Assembly (NCBI RefSeq): GCF_030690725.1
Contig: NZ_JAUYGD010000065.1
Coordinates: 1-64,000 of the forward strand
Length of the DNA stretch: 64,000 nt
Source: Pseudomonas sp.
Lineage (GTDB): Bacteria > Pseudomonadota > Gammaproteobacteria > Pseudomonadales > Pseudomonadaceae
Direction: 5' to 3'
Shown here: positions 38,524-46,842 of the stretch, piece after piece
Numbering within the stretch: position 1 is the first letter of the stretch
How the letters are laid out: each line of letters starts with the position of its first letter
Notes under the pieces: generated by a model
Told to the model about the DNA's origin: nothing
The model's database searches: none
Seen by the model: only the letters and a program-made list of their open reading frames with translations
Program-made: the position numbers and the translations under genes

Positions 38524-38551
38524 TTTACTCAGCCAAATGAATGGATATAAT
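38524..38551 (+). promoter_or_regulatory. Sigma-70 promoter of tRNA-Thr
   Basis: A perfect TATAAT -10 (38546-38551) is preceded by TTTACT (38524-38529), a four-of-six -35, with a 16-bp spacer. The tRNA begins 15 bp after the -10. Confidence 0.8.
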
Positions 38552-38565
38552 GGCGACCCTCAAAG

Positions 38566-38641
<76 letters not shown>

Positions 38642-38649
38642 TATAAACC

Positions 38650-38680
38650 AAAGGCTTGCAGCGATGCAGGCCTTTGTTTT
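38650..38680 (+). terminator. Terminator after tRNA-Thr
   Basis: AAAGGCTTGCA-GCGA-TGCAGGCCTTT, an 11-bp stem with one wobble, followed by GTTTT. It lies 8 bp beyond the tRNA 3' end. Confidence 0.8.
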
Positions 38681-38690
38681 ATCCGCCGTA

Positions 38691-39060
38691 CGTAACAACG
38701 CACGTAACAAGACTTAAGACGCGCACACGCCTGCGCGCCTCACGTGAGGTGCTTTTTCTCAAGGTAGTGGGGGGGTCTTAAAAAAGAGTAACATCAGTAA
38801 TCTTGACCGCTGAAATCCGGCAAGCCCTTGAAATACATAGGCTTTCCGAAAGCGAGCAGGAGTAATCTTTAAGTAACATTGAAGTAATCTGATTACTCTT
38901 TAAATAGGTGATATTCCTAAAACTCAAAAGCCTTACAGATCAGGCACTTAGAGAAAAATTACCTTTTTGGTTACTCCTCTGTTACTCCCCTTTGTAATCT
39001 CCAAAGCCCCGAAACACGCAGGCTCCAGACAAGCCTCCCGCATCGATTACTGAAATTACT
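38691..39060. repeat. Array of GTAAC/GTAATC elements in the attachment-cos interval
   Basis: At least twelve short elements share AGTAA(C/T)C or its complement. CGTAACAA occurs at 38691 and 38703. AGTAAC/AGTAATC occurs at 38787, 38796, 38861, 38872 and 38883. In inverted orientation there is GATTACT at 38891, GTTACT at 38970 and 38981, GATTACT at 39045 and ATTACT at 39055. GTAATC occurs again at 38994. Within clusters the spacing is 9-12 bp, about one helical turn. The block has no plausible gene and is A/T-rich compared with its surroundings. Direct reading ends there; arm-type integrase or excisionase sites of attL are the most likely use. Confidence 0.65.
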
Positions 39061-39243
39061 CTTTCTGCAAAGCCCCCCCTATACCTGTGATCTACAAGCC
39101 GTTCCGCAACCTGCCCGGGAAATACCCCGACGCCGCAGGGATTCGCAGGTAAATAAGCCCTAGCCACCCCCTACGCAGCCCAGAGCTGGCGTGGCGCGCT
39201 TTGTCATGCAGGTGTGCAGAGAATTCGACCCATTTAGCCCGCA

Positions 39244-39262
39244 GGCGAGGTGGGGGGACGAC
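39244..39262. other. cos site, P2 type
   Basis: GGCGAGGTGGGGGGACGAC matches the 19-nt P2 cohesive end as I remember it (GGCGAGGCGGGGAAAGCAC) at 14 of 19 positions, including the first seven. It lies 131 bp before the portal stop codon, the same relative position and orientation as in P2. Flanking GC-rich sequence (GGCGCGCGCC) could be part of the terminase recognition region. The remaining 39.06-39.39 kb shows no gene. Confidence 0.8.
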
Positions 39263-39346
39263 GGCGCGCGCCGGGTGCAGAATGGCCCTGCCAGCCCCCC
39301 CTTGGCCGTGATACGCGCCGTGGCTGCCCTGCCCGACGTGCAGGCA

Positions 39347-39371
39347 CAAAAAAGCCGCCCGAAGGCGGCTT
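39347..39371 (-). terminator. Terminator of the Q-P (portal-terminase) operon
   Basis: On the minus strand AAGCCGCC-TTCG-GGCGGCTT is followed by a T-run (the A-run 39347-39353 on the plus strand). It lies 23 bp beyond the portal stop. Confidence 0.9.
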
Positions 39372-39393
39372 GGTATGCGTGGTGCAGCAGCTG

Positions 39394-40416
39394 TTACGTG
39401 GTGCCAGCAATCTCAAATGGCTTGAACTTCACCACCTCCTCGCCCACCCAGTCATTCAGCAGCGCCAGGCGCGTCTGGATGGGTTCAAGTTCCAAGGTGG
39501 CCCACACCCGCGCACCTTCCTGTGGCGAGCCAAAGCCGCCCGCGTTCTTCGGCACAATGCCCATCAGCTGCGGATACACCCGCAGCGCGGCCAGCACATC
39601 GCCCTGGGTCTGATCCTTGATCGAGTTGAATTCATCCTTCGCCGCCACCTCGCTCACCGGGATCAGCTGGATGCCCTCCTTCTTGCCGTTCGGCGCGTAC
39701 ACGAACAGGTTGCGGAAGTTGCCTGGCCCCTTCGAGTTCTTCAGCGCCGTGCGCAGATCATCGATATCGGACTCGTTCTGCGCCGCGTCGGTCATGTACA
39801 GGATGAAACCGGCGTGACTGCCGTTCTCGTAATACTTGCGGCGGAACAACGTCGCCGACTGGTTCAACAGCGCCGACTGCAACGCACAGAGCCATTCCGG
39901 CAAGCCGTAAATCTCCTGGTGTAGATCCAGCTCGCGCAGGTGGAAGATGCTGCCCTGGTCGAATTCGTGCTCATCCTTCCAGCCCTGCACCTGAAAATAA
40001 CGGTCGTCTTTGCCCACCCGCATGTACTTCGCCAGGGTCGGCTTCAACGCCATCCGCGTGCCGATCATTGAGCGCCGCGCCTCTACATAGCCGTTGCCCA
40101 GCGCCAGATAGTCCTGGGCGTACTGGTCAAACGCCTCACGGCTCAGCAACTTGTGCGGGATAAAGGTGCGCGTCAGTTGGTTGCGCTTGAAGCGCAGGCC
40201 CGAATCAAGGTGCACGCTGGCCTTAACCGAGCGCGCCAGGCCGTCCAACGACAACGGCGGCTCATACCAACGCCCGTTAAACCAGCACTCCAGGTAGTCG
40301 AAAATCTCCCGCCCAGACAGCACCGATTCAGGCTCGCCAAACGTAAAAGCCACCGACCGGTGATCGCTAACCGCCTGCGCCGTGGCCGCAACAGCCACCT
40401 CATTGCCTGTATTCAT
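39394..40416 (-). CDS. Phage portal protein (P2 gpQ family)
   Basis: A 340-aa portal subunit forming the dodecameric DNA entry ring at one capsid vertex. Family features are the N-terminal FTFGEPESVLSGREIFDY and YEPPLSLDGLA, the central DYLALGNGYVE, FHLRELDLHQEIYGLPEW and KYYENGSHAG, and the C-terminal LRVYPQLMGIVPKNAGGFG. The ATG at 40416 overlaps the terminase stop by one base; the TTG one codon upstream is a less likely start. It is transcribed leftward with terminase, as in P2. Confidence 0.95.
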   Translation of the reverse strand: MNTGNEVAVAATAQAVSDHRSVAFTFGEPESVLSGREIFDYLECWFNGRWYEPPLSLDGLARSVKASVHLDSGLRFKRNQLTRTFIPHKLLSREAFDQYAQDYLALGNGYVEARRSMIGTRMALKPTLAKYMRVGKDDRYFQVQGWKDEHEFDQGSIFHLRELDLHQEIYGLPEWLCALQSALLNQSATLFRRKYYENGSHAGFILYMTDAAQNESDIDDLRTALKNSKGPGNFRNLFVYAPNGKKEGIQLIPVSEVAAKDEFNSIKDQTQGDVLAALRVYPQLMGIVPKNAGGFGSPQEGARVWATLELEPIQTRLALLNDWVGEEVVKFKPFEIAGTT

Positions 40417-42176
40417 CAAAAAAGCTCCATCCGCCCGGTATTGGCAGCGGTCTGCCCTTCGAGCGGTTCGTGGTGTAGTGCGTGGAAAAGCGCCCAGGCC
40501 AGGTCGGCGTGGCCGGTGGTGTCATTGCGCCCGGCGCTGTACGTGAACTGGCGCCCGCTGGCGGTGATGGTTTTGCGAATGGCCATGAGGGATTGCGCGA
40601 AGTCGGTCCAGCCGGCGTCGAACTCCAGCCGGCCCTTGTGGATCACGTCATAGGCTTTCAGCACCAGGCGCGTCTTCACCTCGGGTGAATAGCTAAACGT
40701 CGTCAGCCCAGGGAAGAACTGCCGCACCAACTGCGCCACGCCTGAGCCCATGCCAGTGGTATCAATCCCGATGTAGGTCACCCAATAGCGCTGGGTCACC
40801 ATCCGGATGGCCTCGGCCTGGGCGTCGAAATTCATCCCCCGGAACTGGTGCCGCTCCAGCACGCGGAACTTGCCGCCCGGCACCATCGGCGGTGCAACCA
40901 CCACCAGGCCCGAACTGTCGCCGGTTTCTGCTGGGTCATATCCCACCCAAACCTGGCGGTCAGCCAGTGGGCGCGGCGCCAGTGGCCTGTAGTCCTCGGC
41001 CCACTCAACCCAGCTATCCACCATGCACGGCTGCAGCATGGCCAGCGGGAAGATGCTCGCGCCATCGTCCACAAACTGGCACATCAGCAGGTTTTGGAAG
41101 GCCTCGGCGTCGTATTCCTGGCGCAGTTCTTCGAGGTCGAACAGGTCGCAGCCGCGCTGCTCGGCATCAAGGATGGTGACGATTTGCCGCCACACCTTGT
41201 CCTCACACAACCGCCCCTGCTGCAGCGCGTCGTGGGAGATATCCACCGAAATGCGCGCGGCAGCCGGCTTGCCCTTGTTGAAGCGCTCACCCGTCCAGAA
41301 GGTGTAGGCCTCATGGGCCATCGAACTGGGCGTGCTGAAATACGTGCGGCGGTACTGCTTCTGCATCGCCATGCCGCTGGCGACCTTGTTCAGTTCCTTA
41401 AACTTGAACGTCCAGAAGAATTCGTCGAAGTAGAAGTTGCCGTGATAGCCCTGCGCCGTGCGCGCATTGGTACCCAGGAAGTGCAGCTCGGCGCCGTTGG
41501 CCAGAATGATCGGGTCGCCAGTCAGCTCAACCCCACACACCTCACGGGCAAAACTCTGGATATACGCCTTGAAGATGTGCGCCTGGTTCTTCGAGGCGGA
41601 TAGGAAAATCTGGTTGCGGCCAGTGGTCAGCGCATCAATCAGCGCCTCACGGGCAAAGTAGAAGGTCGCCCCGATCTGCCGGCTTTTCAGGATGGCCCTG
41701 GTGCGCTGGTTGCCCGCCTTGTACCAGTCCAACTGGTAGCCGAAGCACCCATCGATAAACGCCTCAGTGAGCAGCTCGATATGCTCCTCACTGAACTCAT
41801 TGCGGCTCGGCTTCTTCTTCGGCCCGCTGTTGCGGTCATGCAGTTTCGGGTTTAGCTCAGCCTCGGTACCGCCACCCTGGAAGCGCTCAATCCGCGCCTG
41901 GCGCTCAAGCTGGCGGTGCAGCAGGTCAATTTCCTTGAAATCCCCGCCCGACTTGCCGTCTTTCAGAATCAGCTGCACCAGGCGCGCTTCCAACGCCCCG
42001 CCGATCCGCTCTACGTTGTCTGCCCGGTCCCACTCATCGCGGGCCTTCCAGCTGTGGACGGTGCGTTCCTTCTCGCCCAGGTAGTCGGCGATATCGGTGA
42101 CGCGCCAACCCGTCCAGTACAAAAACTTGGCCTGGCGACGGTTATCACGGACGGGAATTTCAACGGCAGCATTCAT
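40416..42176 (-). CDS. Terminase large subunit / ATPase (P2 gpP family)
   Basis: A 586-aa packaging ATPase. An N-terminal helix-turn-helix-like part (WRVTDIADYLGEKERTVHSWK) is typical of gpP. The ATPase has a Walker A-like loop ILKSRQIGATFYFA and Walker B NFYFDEFFW. The nuclease/vertex part has WVGYDPAETGDSSG and GIDTTGMGSGV. The start MNAAVEIPV at 42176 is preferred; upstream codons to 42221 overlap the late-promoter dyad. It is transcribed leftward from the divergent control region at 42.18-42.33 kb. Confidence 0.95.
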   Translation of the reverse strand: MNAAVEIPVRDNRRQAKFLYWTGWRVTDIADYLGEKERTVHSWKARDEWDRADNVERIGGALEARLVQLILKDGKSGGDFKEIDLLHRQLERQARIERFQGGGTEAELNPKLHDRNSGPKKKPSRNEFSEEHIELLTEAFIDGCFGYQLDWYKAGNQRTRAILKSRQIGATFYFAREALIDALTTGRNQIFLSASKNQAHIFKAYIQSFAREVCGVELTGDPIILANGAELHFLGTNARTAQGYHGNFYFDEFFWTFKFKELNKVASGMAMQKQYRRTYFSTPSSMAHEAYTFWTGERFNKGKPAAARISVDISHDALQQGRLCEDKVWRQIVTILDAEQRGCDLFDLEELRQEYDAEAFQNLLMCQFVDDGASIFPLAMLQPCMVDSWVEWAEDYRPLAPRPLADRQVWVGYDPAETGDSSGLVVVAPPMVPGGKFRVLERHQFRGMNFDAQAEAIRMVTQRYWVTYIGIDTTGMGSGVAQLVRQFFPGLTTFSYSPEVKTRLVLKAYDVIHKGRLEFDAGWTDFAQSLMAIRKTITASGRQFTYSAGRNDTTGHADLAWALFHALHHEPLEGQTAANTGRMELF

Positions 42177-42220
42177 GGCGCAGATGCTGCCTCGCACGCG
42201 CGTGGTGTACCCGCGCCGCA

Positions 42221-42245
42221 CCTTGTAAAGGCGCGCCCTACAAGG
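42221..42245. promoter_or_regulatory. Ogr/Delta-type activator dyad of divergent late promoters PP/PO
   Basis: CCTTGTA (42221-42227) and TACAAGG (42239-42245) are perfect inverted 7-mers separated by 11 bp. The same CTTGTA-N11-TACAAG occurs at 49414 and 54631. The dyad lies between the divergent terminase and scaffold genes, where P2 has its PP and PO promoters. Those are activated by the zinc-finger protein Ogr from a TGT-ACA dyad near -55. No sigma-70 -35 is visible, consistent with activator dependence. Confidence 0.78.
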
Positions 42246-42330
42246 TCGCCTCGTTGCCCGTAGCGCGCCAGCTCACGAACATGCCCTCAACGCAACGGCA
42301 GCACGCCGCCACCGCATTGAGGTCAGCCCC

Positions 42331-43173
42331 ATGTCGAAGAAATTCCGCTCCAAGTGGTTCCGTGTCGCCGTAGAAGGTGCCACCACCGACAAACGCAAAA
42401 TTGAGCGCTCCTGGTTGGAGCAAGCCGCCAAAAACTTCAACCAAAGCACCTACGGTGCCCGTGTTTGGCTGGAACACTTCCGCAGCCTGCTGCCGGACAG
42501 CCCCTTCAAGGCCTATGGCGACATCACCGCTGTAAAGACCGAAGAAGTGGAAATTCACGGACAGAAGAAGCTCGCCCTGTTCGCTCAGATCGAACCGACT
42601 GACGACCTGGTGGCCATGAACAAGGCCAAGCAGAAGATCTACACCTCGATTGAAATCGACGACAGCTTTGCCGATACCGGCGAGGCCTACATCGTCGGCC
42701 TGGCGGTCACCGACTCCCCGGCCAGCCTGGGTACCGACGTGCTCGCCTTCTCGGCGCAAAAGCCAGAAGCCAGCCCGTTCAAGGATCGCCACTACTCCGC
42801 GACCTCGATGTTTACCGAGGCCCTGGAGGCAGAACTCGAATTCGAAGAAGTCACCGATCAGCCCAGCATGTTCGCTGCGCTCAAGCACTCCATCGGTGCC
42901 CTCATCAGCAAGGGCAAGGAAAAGGAAGGCAAGGACGCCACCAATTTTGCCGACCTGGGCGAAGCCCTGCAGGGCCTGCTCACCTTCAGCACCCAGCAGG
43001 CCGAAGCGGTCGGCAAATCGGCTGAGGCACTGGCCGCCCTGCAAAAGCAGTACACCGCGCTGGAAAAAGACCTCGGCGAGCTGAAAACCACGCTCGGCAA
43101 AACCCAGGATCACAACCAGCAAAAGCGCCCGGTAGTAACCGGCGGCGACAGCGCAGTCGTTACCGACTGCTGA
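42331..43173 (+). CDS. Capsid scaffolding protein with protease domain (P2 gpO family)
   Basis: A 280-aa protein that acts as internal scaffold and processes the capsid proteins. The N-terminal serine-protease domain holds SKWFRVAVEGATTDKRKIER, a His in WLEHFRS and a Ser in YTSIEIDDSFADTG. These are the His and Ser positions expected for gpO. The C-terminal part (about 185-280) is a coiled coil rich in Ala, Glu and Lys, the scaffold proper. First gene of the rightward capsid operon. Confidence 0.93.
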   Translation: MSKKFRSKWFRVAVEGATTDKRKIERSWLEQAAKNFNQSTYGARVWLEHFRSLLPDSPFKAYGDITAVKTEEVEIHGQKKLALFAQIEPTDDLVAMNKAKQKIYTSIEIDDSFADTGEAYIVGLAVTDSPASLGTDVLAFSAQKPEASPFKDRHYSATSMFTEALEAELEFEEVTDQPSMFAALKHSIGALISKGKEKEGKDATNFADLGEALQGLLTFSTQQAEAVGKSAEALAALQKQYTALEKDLGELKTTLGKTQDHNQQKRPVVTGGDSAVVTDC

Positions 43174-43215
43174 TAACCAACGGACAAGCCCAGCCAAGGA
43201 TTACCGGAGAAACCC

Positions 43216-44232
43216 ATGCGTAACGATACCCGCCACCAATTCGACGCCTACCTCAGCCAAATCGCCAAGCTGAGCGGTGTGACTGACGCCACCAAGACAT
43301 TCGCCGTAGATCCAACCGTCCAGCAGAAGCTGGAAACCCGCATGCAGGAGTCCAGTGAATTCCTCAGCAGCATCGGTATGCCCGGCGTCGATGAACTCAA
43401 GGGCGAAAAAGTTGGCTTGACCGTCGGCAGCACCATCGCCGGCCGCACCGACACCACAGGCGCCGGTGTGCGCGTGCCGCGTGACGTGTCTGATACCGAT
43501 AAATTCGGCTACGAGTGCCGTCAAACCGACTTTGACACCGGCATCCGCTTCGCCAAGCTCGACGCCTGGGCCAAATTCCCGGACTTCCAGGCCCGCCTGC
43601 GTGACGCCATTCTCAAGCGTCAGGCACTCGACCGCATCACGATTGGCTTCAACGGCACCAGCGCTGCAGCCAACACCGACCGCGTTGCCAATCCGCTGCT
43701 GCAAGACGTCAACATCGGCTGGCTGCAGAAGTACCGTAACGACGCACCGGCCCGCGTGCTCAAAGACGGCAAAGCGGCCGGGAAAATCCTCATCGGCACC
43801 GGTGTCGATGCCGACTACAACAACCTCGACGCCCTGGTATACGACGCCATCGCCAACCTGATTGCCCCCTGGCACCGCAAAGACCCAGGTCTAGTGGTCA
43901 TCCTCGGCAGCAACCTGGTGCACGACAAGTACTTCCCGCTGGTCAACAAAGAGCAGGCCGCTTCCGAGAAGCTGGCCACCGACATGATCCTCGCGCAGAA
44001 GCGCATGGGCGGTAAGCAGCCGGTCGAGGTTCCATACGTACCGGACGGCGCCATGCTCATCACCAGCCTGGAAAACCTCGCTATCTACTGGCAGATCGGC
44101 GGCCGCCGTCGCCACGTGATCGAAAACCCCAGCAAAAGCCGTATCGAGAACTTCGAGTCCAGCAACGAAGACTACGTCGTCGAGGACTACGGCCTTGGCT
44201 GCCTGATCGAAAACATCGAACTGGAGGCTTAA
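43216..44232 (+). CDS. Major capsid protein (P2 gpN family)
   Basis: A 338-aa precursor of the major head protein. It begins MRNDTRHQFDAYLSQIAKLSGV, as gpN relatives do, and has the signature TVGSTIAGRTDT, the WAKFPDFQARLRDAI segment and the C-terminal SSNEDYVVEDYGLGCL. N-terminal processing by gpO is expected from the family. A good AAGGA site lies 43195-43200 region, just ahead of the ATG. Confidence 0.95.
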   Translation: MRNDTRHQFDAYLSQIAKLSGVTDATKTFAVDPTVQQKLETRMQESSEFLSSIGMPGVDELKGEKVGLTVGSTIAGRTDTTGAGVRVPRDVSDTDKFGYECRQTDFDTGIRFAKLDAWAKFPDFQARLRDAILKRQALDRITIGFNGTSAAANTDRVANPLLQDVNIGWLQKYRNDAPARVLKDGKAAGKILIGTGVDADYNNLDALVYDAIANLIAPWHRKDPGLVVILGSNLVHDKYFPLVNKEQAASEKLATDMILAQKRMGGKQPVEVPYVPDGAMLITSLENLAIYWQIGGRRRHVIENPSKSRIENFESSNEDYVVEDYGLGCLIENIELEA

Positions 44233-44237
44233 TCGCC

Positions 44238-44951
44238 ATGGCCCTGAGCCCTGCCAAGCGCCACTTCCAACGCACTACCGCTGCCATTGAGGCAGCGGCG
44301 GTCGCTGGCCCCAGCCAAACAATGGAAGGCGCAACCGCCTACGAGCACCAACTTGCCCAGCTCGCACAGCACCGTGCGCGTCTCAAGCAGGTGCAGTCCA
44401 ACCAGGGTAAGGCCGAACTCAAGGCGCAGCTGCTGCCCGAGTACGTGCCCTACGTGCAGGGCGTGCTGGAAGCTGGCAACGGTGCCCAGGATGAGGTGCT
44501 CACCACCGTCATGCTCTGGCGCATCGATGCCGCCGACTACCCCGGCGCGCTTGAAGTGGCCGAGTACGTCATCAAGCACGGCCTGAACATGCCGGACCGC
44601 TTCGAGCGCACCACCGGCACCCTGATCGCCGAGGAAATCGCCGAAGCCGCCCTCAAGGCCCAGAAGGCTGGCGACAGCTTCCCGCTCTCGATTCTGGAGA
44701 ACGCAGCAGCCATCACCGCCGAGCAGGACATGCCAGACCAAGCCCGCGCCAAGCTGCACCTGGCAATCGGCAAGGCCCTGGCGGCCATTCCTGATGATGC
44801 TGCCGCTGAAAAGCTGGAAACCCTGGCAGAAGCCAAACAGCACCTGGCCAAAGCCATCGACCTGCACAGCAACTGCGGCGGCAAAAAGGATCTGGAGCGC
44901 GTCGAACGCCTCCTCAAGAAACACGCTGTGCCAGTAACACCGGCCAGCTAA
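44238..44951 (+). CDS. Terminase small subunit / endonuclease (P2 gpM family)
   Basis: A 237-aa protein that, with gpP, recognises cos and cuts the cohesive ends. It has the family's N-terminal LSPAKRHFQR and the central YVPYVQGVLEAGNGAQDEVLTTVMLWRIDAAD and DRFERTTGTLIAEEIAE segments, here read in sections. It lies 5 bp after the capsid stop. Its predicted target is the cos sequence at 39244-39262. Confidence 0.92.
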   Translation: MALSPAKRHFQRTTAAIEAAAVAGPSQTMEGATAYEHQLAQLAQHRARLKQVQSNQGKAELKAQLLPEYVPYVQGVLEAGNGAQDEVLTTVMLWRIDAADYPGALEVAEYVIKHGLNMPDRFERTTGTLIAEEIAEAALKAQKAGDSFPLSILENAAAITAEQDMPDQARAKLHLAIGKALAAIPDDAAAEKLETLAEAKQHLAKAIDLHSNCGGKKDLERVERLLKKHAVPVTPAS

Positions 44952-45056
44952 CCGAGCGTCCCCACGCGCACGGCGGCTCGGGGCTGATCAACAGGTTCTC
45001 TCCTTTCCTTGTTGTGACGCCCCGACCACCGCCGTTTTATTACCCAAGGCCAAGCC

Positions 45057-45521
45057 ATGAGCGGATTTGTAGCCGGCGGCACCCCACCAGCCGGCCCACA
45101 CATCAACACCGACCCGTTTTGGCCATCCATTGAGCTGGACGCCATGCGCGCCGCTCTGCGCATCGATGCCAGCGTCACCAACCCCCGGCTGGAAACCGCT
45201 GTTATCGCCGCAGCCATCAGCGTCAACCGCGCGCTGCTCAAGTGGCGCGGCGCCCAACAGGCGGCTGGCTACGCCACCCTGGCGGACGTGCCAGCGGAAA
45301 CCGTCCAAGACGTATCCGAGCTGGTGCACCTCTACACCCGCGCCATCCAGGCCGCTACCGGCGCCGAAGTGTGTGAGCGCTACCGCAGCTACGACAGCAC
45401 CGGCACCGGCGACCGCAAAGCCGAAGACCTGCAATTCAACATCGACGAATACCGCCGCGACCAACGCTGGGCCATCCGTGACCTGCTCGGCGTGCCCCGC
45501 ATGTCAGTGGACCTCATCTGA
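45057..45521 (+). CDS. Head completion/stabilisation protein (P2 gpL family)
   Basis: A 154-aa protein that seals filled heads before tail joining. Signs are SGFVAGGTPPAGPHINTDPF near the start, DAMRAALRIDASVTN, and the C-terminal EYRRDQRWAIRDLLGV. The stop overlaps the tail X start by one base. Confidence 0.9.
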   Translation: MSGFVAGGTPPAGPHINTDPFWPSIELDAMRAALRIDASVTNPRLETAVIAAAISVNRALLKWRGAQQAAGYATLADVPAETVQDVSELVHLYTRAIQAATGAEVCERYRSYDSTGTGDRKAEDLQFNIDEYRRDQRWAIRDLLGVPRMSVDLI

Positions 45522-45730
45522 TGGCCACCACCCTGCGCGCCATCCAGGGCGACACCGTAGACGCCATCTGCTGGCGGCACTACGGCCGCACGGCAGCAGT
45601 TACAGAAGCCGTGCTCGACGCCAACCCCGGCCTGGCCGACCTCGGCGCGCAGATCCCCCAGGGCACCCTGGTGATCCTTCCCGAAGAAGCCCCACAACCC
45701 CAACGCCAGATGGTGAACCTATGGGACTGA
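45521..45730 (+). CDS. Tail protein X with LysM-like fold (P2 gpX)
   Basis: A 69-aa protein, LysM-like: AIQGDTVDAICWRHYGRT and VLDANPGLADLGAQIPQGT, then VILPE. gpX is an essential P2 tail component. It overlaps L at its start and the next gene by 10 nt at its end, showing compact, coupled translation. Confidence 0.92.
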   Translation: MATTLRAIQGDTVDAICWRHYGRTAAVTEAVLDANPGLADLGAQIPQGTLVILPEEAPQPQRQMVNLWD

Positions 45731-46209
45731 TCTACCTCGCCCTCTACAAAGGCAAAGGCAAGCTGTTCAATCGCCTGATCCGCCTCTGGACAGGCTCTAT
45801 CTACAGCCATTGCGAGATAGTCATGCCCGATGGTCGCTGGCTGTCGGCCTCGGCCATGGACGGCGGCGTGCGCGCCAAACGCATTGAGCAGAACCCAGAA
45901 CACTGGGAACTGATCCCCGTGCCATGGGCCAATACCCGCCTGATTGAGTCCGTATTCGACCGCCATGAGGATGCCGGCTACGACTGGGCCGGCATCTTTC
46001 TGAGCCAGCTGCTCGCCATCGGCATGCACAACAAAAGGCGCATGTTCTGTAGCGAGTTCTGCGCCGTAGCCCTGGGCTTCCACGGCATTGGCCAACGCTT
46101 TAGCCCCGTGCTGCTCGGTGAAACCGTGCACCGCATTAACCGCCTGCCGTTTGTGCAACTCGCCCACGGCCAAATCGAACGCCAAGCAGAAAGGACGCCC
46201 CATGGCTGA
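45721..46209 (+). CDS. YiiX-like permuted papain-fold (NlpC/P60) hydrolase, phage accessory
   Basis: A 162-aa protein of the YiiX/YaeF permuted NlpC/P60 group. An N-terminal His lies in SIYSHCEIVMPDGRW and a C-terminal Cys in RRMFCSEFCAVALG, the order expected for the circularly permuted type. Members are predicted amidases or thioesterases acting on peptidoglycan or acyl groups. The gene lies between tail X and the holins, where P2 has no such gene. It may help lysis or peptidoglycan entry. The ATG at 45721 sits inside the X gene; the long upstream frame in that phase is the shadow of L and X. Confidence 0.72.
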   Translation: MGLIYLALYKGKGKLFNRLIRLWTGSIYSHCEIVMPDGRWLSASAMDGGVRAKRIEQNPEHWELIPVPWANTRLIESVFDRHEDAGYDWAGIFLSQLLAIGMHNKRRMFCSEFCAVALGFHGIGQRFSPVLLGETVHRINRLPFVQLAHGQIERQAERTPHG

Positions 46210-46567
46210 GCCAACAACCGGCGCCGTAGTAGTCGCCGCCACAGCAGGCGTAGGCCTGGCCACCGTTATGCCGCACATGGATGGCAACGCTCTGTTCGGC
46301 GCAATCATCGGTGCGGCGCTTATCGCCATGAACCAGCGCGACCTTAAGGCCTGGCAGCGCTGCGCCGGCCTGCTGGTATCGGTCGGTGCGGGCTACGTCA
46401 GCGCGCCCGAGATCGTCGCGCAAACCATCATCACCCAAACCGGTCCCGGTGGTTTTGTCGGGGCCATCCTCGTTGTGCCGGTAGCCCTCAAAGCCCTGGA
46501 GTTGATCGAAAAAACCGACTTTTCCAGCTTTGTCCCGGCCTGGTTCAAAAAAGGCAAAGGAGAGTGA
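46202..46567 (+). CDS. Holin-like membrane protein
   Basis: A 121-aa protein with three or four hydrophobic segments (AGVGLATVMPHMDG, FGAIIGAALIAM, AGLLVSVGAGYVSA, GGFVGAILVVPVALKALEL) and a basic tail (WFKKGKGE). It is a putative phage holin by composition and position. The stop overlaps the preceding gene by 8 nt at the start. It may make the membrane hole with the next gene. Confidence 0.75.
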   Translation: MAEPTTGAVVVAATAGVGLATVMPHMDGNALFGAIIGAALIAMNQRDLKAWQRCAGLLVSVGAGYVSAPEIVAQTIITQTGPGGFVGAILVVPVALKALELIEKTDFSSFVPAWFKKGKGE

Positions 46568-46569
46568 TC

Positions 46570-46842
46570 ATGCTCACCACCCTGCTGCCCATCATCGCCG
46601 CCATCGCCTACATCGCCGCCGCCCTGCGCCTGGTTTGCTTCCAGCGCCAGGGCGCACGCATTCGCCGCGGTATTGCCCTGCTCGCCTGCCTGATGATCGG
46701 CGCGCTGTTCTGCGCTGGGGTAGAGATCCTGCTCTACCGGCAACCCGTCAGCGTGTGGCAGGCGGCAATCGCCATCCTGCTGTGCATCCTCGTTTACCGC
46801 TCGCGCGGCAACCTCGCCGCCCTACTGAGGCCCAACCAATGA
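46570..46842 (+). CDS. Phage holin, three-TM type
   Basis: A 90-aa hydrophobic protein with three membrane segments (LTTLLPIIAAIAYIAAALRLV, IALLACLMIGALFCAGVEI, WQAAIAILLCILVY) and a basic end. The ATG at 46570 has AGGAG at optimal distance (46558-46562); the GTG at 46564 is too close to it. It resembles the small 3-TM holins seen in P2-like Pseudomonas phages. The stop overlaps the endolysin start. Confidence 0.8.
   Translation: MLTTLLPIIAAIAYIAAALRLVCFQRQGARIRRGIALLACLMIGALFCAGVEILLYRQPVSVWQAAIAILLCILVYRSRGNLAALLRPNQ

Noticed and set aside
38691..39060. CRISPR-like reading of the GTAA repeats
   Set aside because: Elements are 6-8 bp with 3-6 bp gaps and mixed orientation; a CRISPR array has longer repeats and uniform spacers. 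No cas genes are present.
38642..39243. Integrase gene at the left end of the prophage
   Set aside because: No open frame of suitable size or tyrosine-recombinase motif exists between tRNA-Thr and cos on either strand.
39250..39924. Plus-strand frame across the cos region and portal 3' end
   Set aside because: It overlaps cos, a terminator and the portal gene in antisense; it has no protein signature.
42177..42221. N-terminal extension of the terminase to 42221
   Set aside because: It would read through the late-promoter dyad and is Arg-rich; the ATG at 42176 gives the usual N terminus.
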